DNA from: Pseudomonadota bacterium
GTDB taxonomy: Bacteria > Pseudomonadota > Alphaproteobacteria > JAAXGF01
Assembly (NCBI GenBank): GCA_022563655.1
Contig: JADFMW010000043.1
Span: 1 to 14,454 of the forward strand
DNA: 14,454 nt
Reading direction: 5' to 3'
Shown: positions 13,430-14,454 of the stretch, one piece after another
Position numbering within the stretch: the first letter of the stretch is position 1
Layout of the letters: every line of letters begins with the position of its first letter
The notes under the pieces: model-generated
Databases searched by the model: none
Told to the model about the DNA's origin: nothing
What the model saw: the letters and a program-made list of their open reading frames with translations, nothing else
Program-made: the position numbers and the translations under genes

Positions 13430-13702
13430 CGGTCGGTCTCCTCGTCTCGGGGCCGCGGGCTTCCGATTTCGCTCGGCGCACTATATGGCCACCGGCGCAA
13501 CCCGGCTGATGGCGTTCGCCAAATTGCCGGGCTCGGTGATCGGGCGCGAGGAGCTTGACACGATCGGTGCCGACAAGGAAAGCCCACGCGACCGGGCCAC
13601 CATCGAAATGAGCAGCGGCGTTCGCAAGCAGCTTTGCCCCGGAGCTCCGGCATACGCGGCCCAAACGGGGGGTCCGTCGTCATCATCGCCGACGCGAAGC
13701 CG
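13430..13702. other. 273-bp stretch without a recognised gene
   Basis: Apart from the ribosome binding site and possible -10 element of the MOSC-reductase gene, no gene can be supported here. Frames on both strands remain open for parts of it with high GC at third positions, but none gives a recognisable product. An imperfect hairpin near 13690-13730 (GCGAAGC against GCTTCG, plus a period-11 repeat of GCTTCGTCGG at 13711-13720 and 13722-13731) sits at the end of the fragment at 13703-13966. Confidence 0.4.
13480..13485 (-). promoter_or_regulatory. Possible -10 element for the MOSC-reductase gene
   Basis: On the - strand TATAGT (13485-13480) lies 50 bases upstream of the start codon, a good -10 match in otherwise GC-rich DNA. 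No matching -35 hexamer is found at normal spacing, so the call is weak. Confidence 0.22.
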
Positions 13703-13966
13703 TCATCGGCGCTTCGTCGGGGCTTCGTCGGACTGGCGGCCGGCGGACCGGAGATCGGTCGTGCGGGACAGGCTGAGGTGGGCGATGTCCGCCGGAAACA
13801 GACACACCCAGATCCATTCGAAGAGCACCCTGATCTTGCGATGAAGGGTCGGAAAGTTGGCGAGATAGACGCCGCGCCGCAGGATCCAGGTTGTTACCCC
13901 TGCCATCCGGACGCCGTAGACCTCGGCCACGGCGCGCTGGTGGCCGATGTGCTTTCCACCATCGCG
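13703..13966 (-). pseudogene. C-terminal fragment of a type II NADH dehydrogenase-like (NDH-2) gene
   Basis: The - strand frame ending in TGA at 13703-13705 encodes a stretch resembling the C-terminus of FAD-dependent NADH:quinone oxidoreductases. It contains DGGKHIGHQRAVAEVYGVR, then the membrane-anchor-like TTWILRRGVYLANFPTLHRK, then VLFEWIWVCLFPADI. In the family this corresponds to the end of the second dinucleotide domain plus the amphipathic C-terminal membrane-binding region. Upstream of about 13966 the frame stays open, but the resemblance stops and the opposite strand becomes the better coding candidate. At least ~85% of the gene is missing, so this is a 5'-truncated remnant. The assignment is from remembered family pattern only; moderate confidence. 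Confidence 0.5.
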
Positions 13967-14454
13967 CCGCCGGCCGCTGAATACTGCGTCGAGGCCTGCA
14001 CGTTCGTCGGCATGGGGCTCCAAATTCTGGGCACGTGCGGCCCCGCACCGGACCCCGACGGGCGGCCCTGGTTCATATGCGTTTCGGGGGCATACGGCAG
14101 TTTGGATTCCGTCAAGGCCGTCGTCACGCACGAGTGCGCGCACGCTTGGAGCCTGCCGGAGCCGTCGCCTACATCTACGCCATGGTCTGCCGGCGAAATG
14201 CGCGCCTACAAGGACATTCAAAAAATGTATTTTATGGACACCGGTGATCTCCCTCCACATTTTGACGGCAAAGAAGAACACTGCCCTTACATCAATCTCG
14301 GCTATATCAGCACTGTTCTTACCGATCCATTCGCGAAGCAAAATCCCAACGCCTTCCTGTTTCATCAAGGCATGTATCACAGCACACATATCCGTAATCC
14401 TAATGGAATCAAAGCGATCAATCCGTCTTTTTGGGAAGAGTGGAAACGCGCAGG
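13841..14454 (+). CDS. Unrecognised protein with HEXXH metallopeptidase-like motif (partial, runs off the window)
   Basis: This frame is open from 13559 to the window end with no stop. Coding character is convincing from about 13975: high GC at third positions, then a sensible lower-GC protein. It contains VVTHECAHAW (HEXXH at 14129-14143, a zinc-metallopeptidase signature) preceded by FICVSGAYGSLDSVK. Later parts include YKDIQKMYFMDTGDLPPHF, EEHCPYINLGYISTVL and FLFHQGMYHSTHIRNPNG. Cysteines are frequent (EYCVEAC, GTCGP, FICVSG, HECAH, EHCPY), which would suit an exported protein. The start is uncertain: ATG 13841 is the first in-frame Met but lies inside the NDH-2-like fragment on the other strand, while ATG 14012 is the first beyond it. 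Neither has a good ribosome binding site, so the true 5' end may be lost. I do not recognise the family. Confidence 0.5.
   Translation, partial: MKGRKVGEIDAAPQDPGCYPCHPDAVDLGHGALVADVLSTIAPPAAEYCVEACTFVGMGLQILGTCGPAPDPDGRPWFICVSGAYGSLDSVKAVVTHECAHAWSLPEPSPTSTPWSAGEMRAYKDIQKMYFMDTGDLPPHFDGKEEHCPYINLGYISTVLTDPFAKQNPNAFLFHQGMYHSTHIRNPNGIKAINPSFWEEWKRA

Noticed and set aside
11534..13558. Open + strand frame of 674 codons opposite the MOSC-reductase gene
   Set aside because: It is the antisense shadow of a strongly recognised - strand gene in GC-rich DNA; its composition (Ala/Arg/Val/Asp-rich, few aromatics) and lack of motifs fit a shadow.
14035..14389. Upstream continuation of the NDH-2-like - strand frame (to 14389)
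   Set aside because: The frame is open, but resemblance to NDH-2 ends near 13966 and the + strand frame has the better codon pattern from there on.

Overview
The window looks like chromosomal DNA from a high-GC (roughly 65-70%) Gram-negative bacterium, most likely an uncultured alphaproteobacterium. The pointers are the codon use, separate hisI and hisE genes followed directly by a HIT-family gene, a short HicAB cassette, and peptide-type ABC transporter genes. No rRNA, tRNA, CRISPR array or transposase gene was seen. The taxonomic statement is an inference.

Layout from left to right. (1) 1-3991, + strand: the end of an oligopeptide/dipeptide ABC transporter operon. It holds the 3' end of an ATPase gene, a periplasmic family-5 solute-binding protein, and two DppB/DppC-type permeases. 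A perfect 15-bp stem-loop lies between the binding-protein and permease genes. (2) 4188-5117: a methylisocitrate lyase (PrpB-like) gene, preceded by a possible fragment of an opposite-strand gene. (3) 5340-7356: leuC-leuD, both subunits of 3-isopropylmalate dehydratase. (4) 7424-8698: a SAM-dependent methyltransferase with an extra C-terminal domain. (5) about 8781-9465: a lower-GC insert with a hicB-hicA toxin-antitoxin pair on the - strand. It is flanked by two diverged copies of the methyltransferase-end/hisI-start junction. (6) 9632-11664: hisI, hisE, a HIT hydrolase gene and a second isocitrate-lyase/PEP-mutase family gene, probably one operon. (7) 11687-13429, - strand: a three-module redox protein (MOSC, ferredoxin-reductase-type FAD/NAD, [2Fe-2S]). 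(8) 13703-14454: a scrambled end, with a C-terminal fragment of a type II NADH dehydrogenase-like gene on the - strand abutting an open + strand reading frame that carries an HEXXH motif and falls to about 45% GC before it leaves the window.

Functionally, most of the window is housekeeping: peptide uptake, leucine and histidine biosynthesis, and C-C lyases acting on small 2-hydroxy diacids. The accessory parts are the HicBA insertion with its duplicated target, the right-hand junction with the metallopeptidase-like frame, and the MOSC-reductase fusion. I see no clear undescribed multi-gene system. The points best worth pursuing are the structure of the HicBA insertion and the unknown gene at the right edge.
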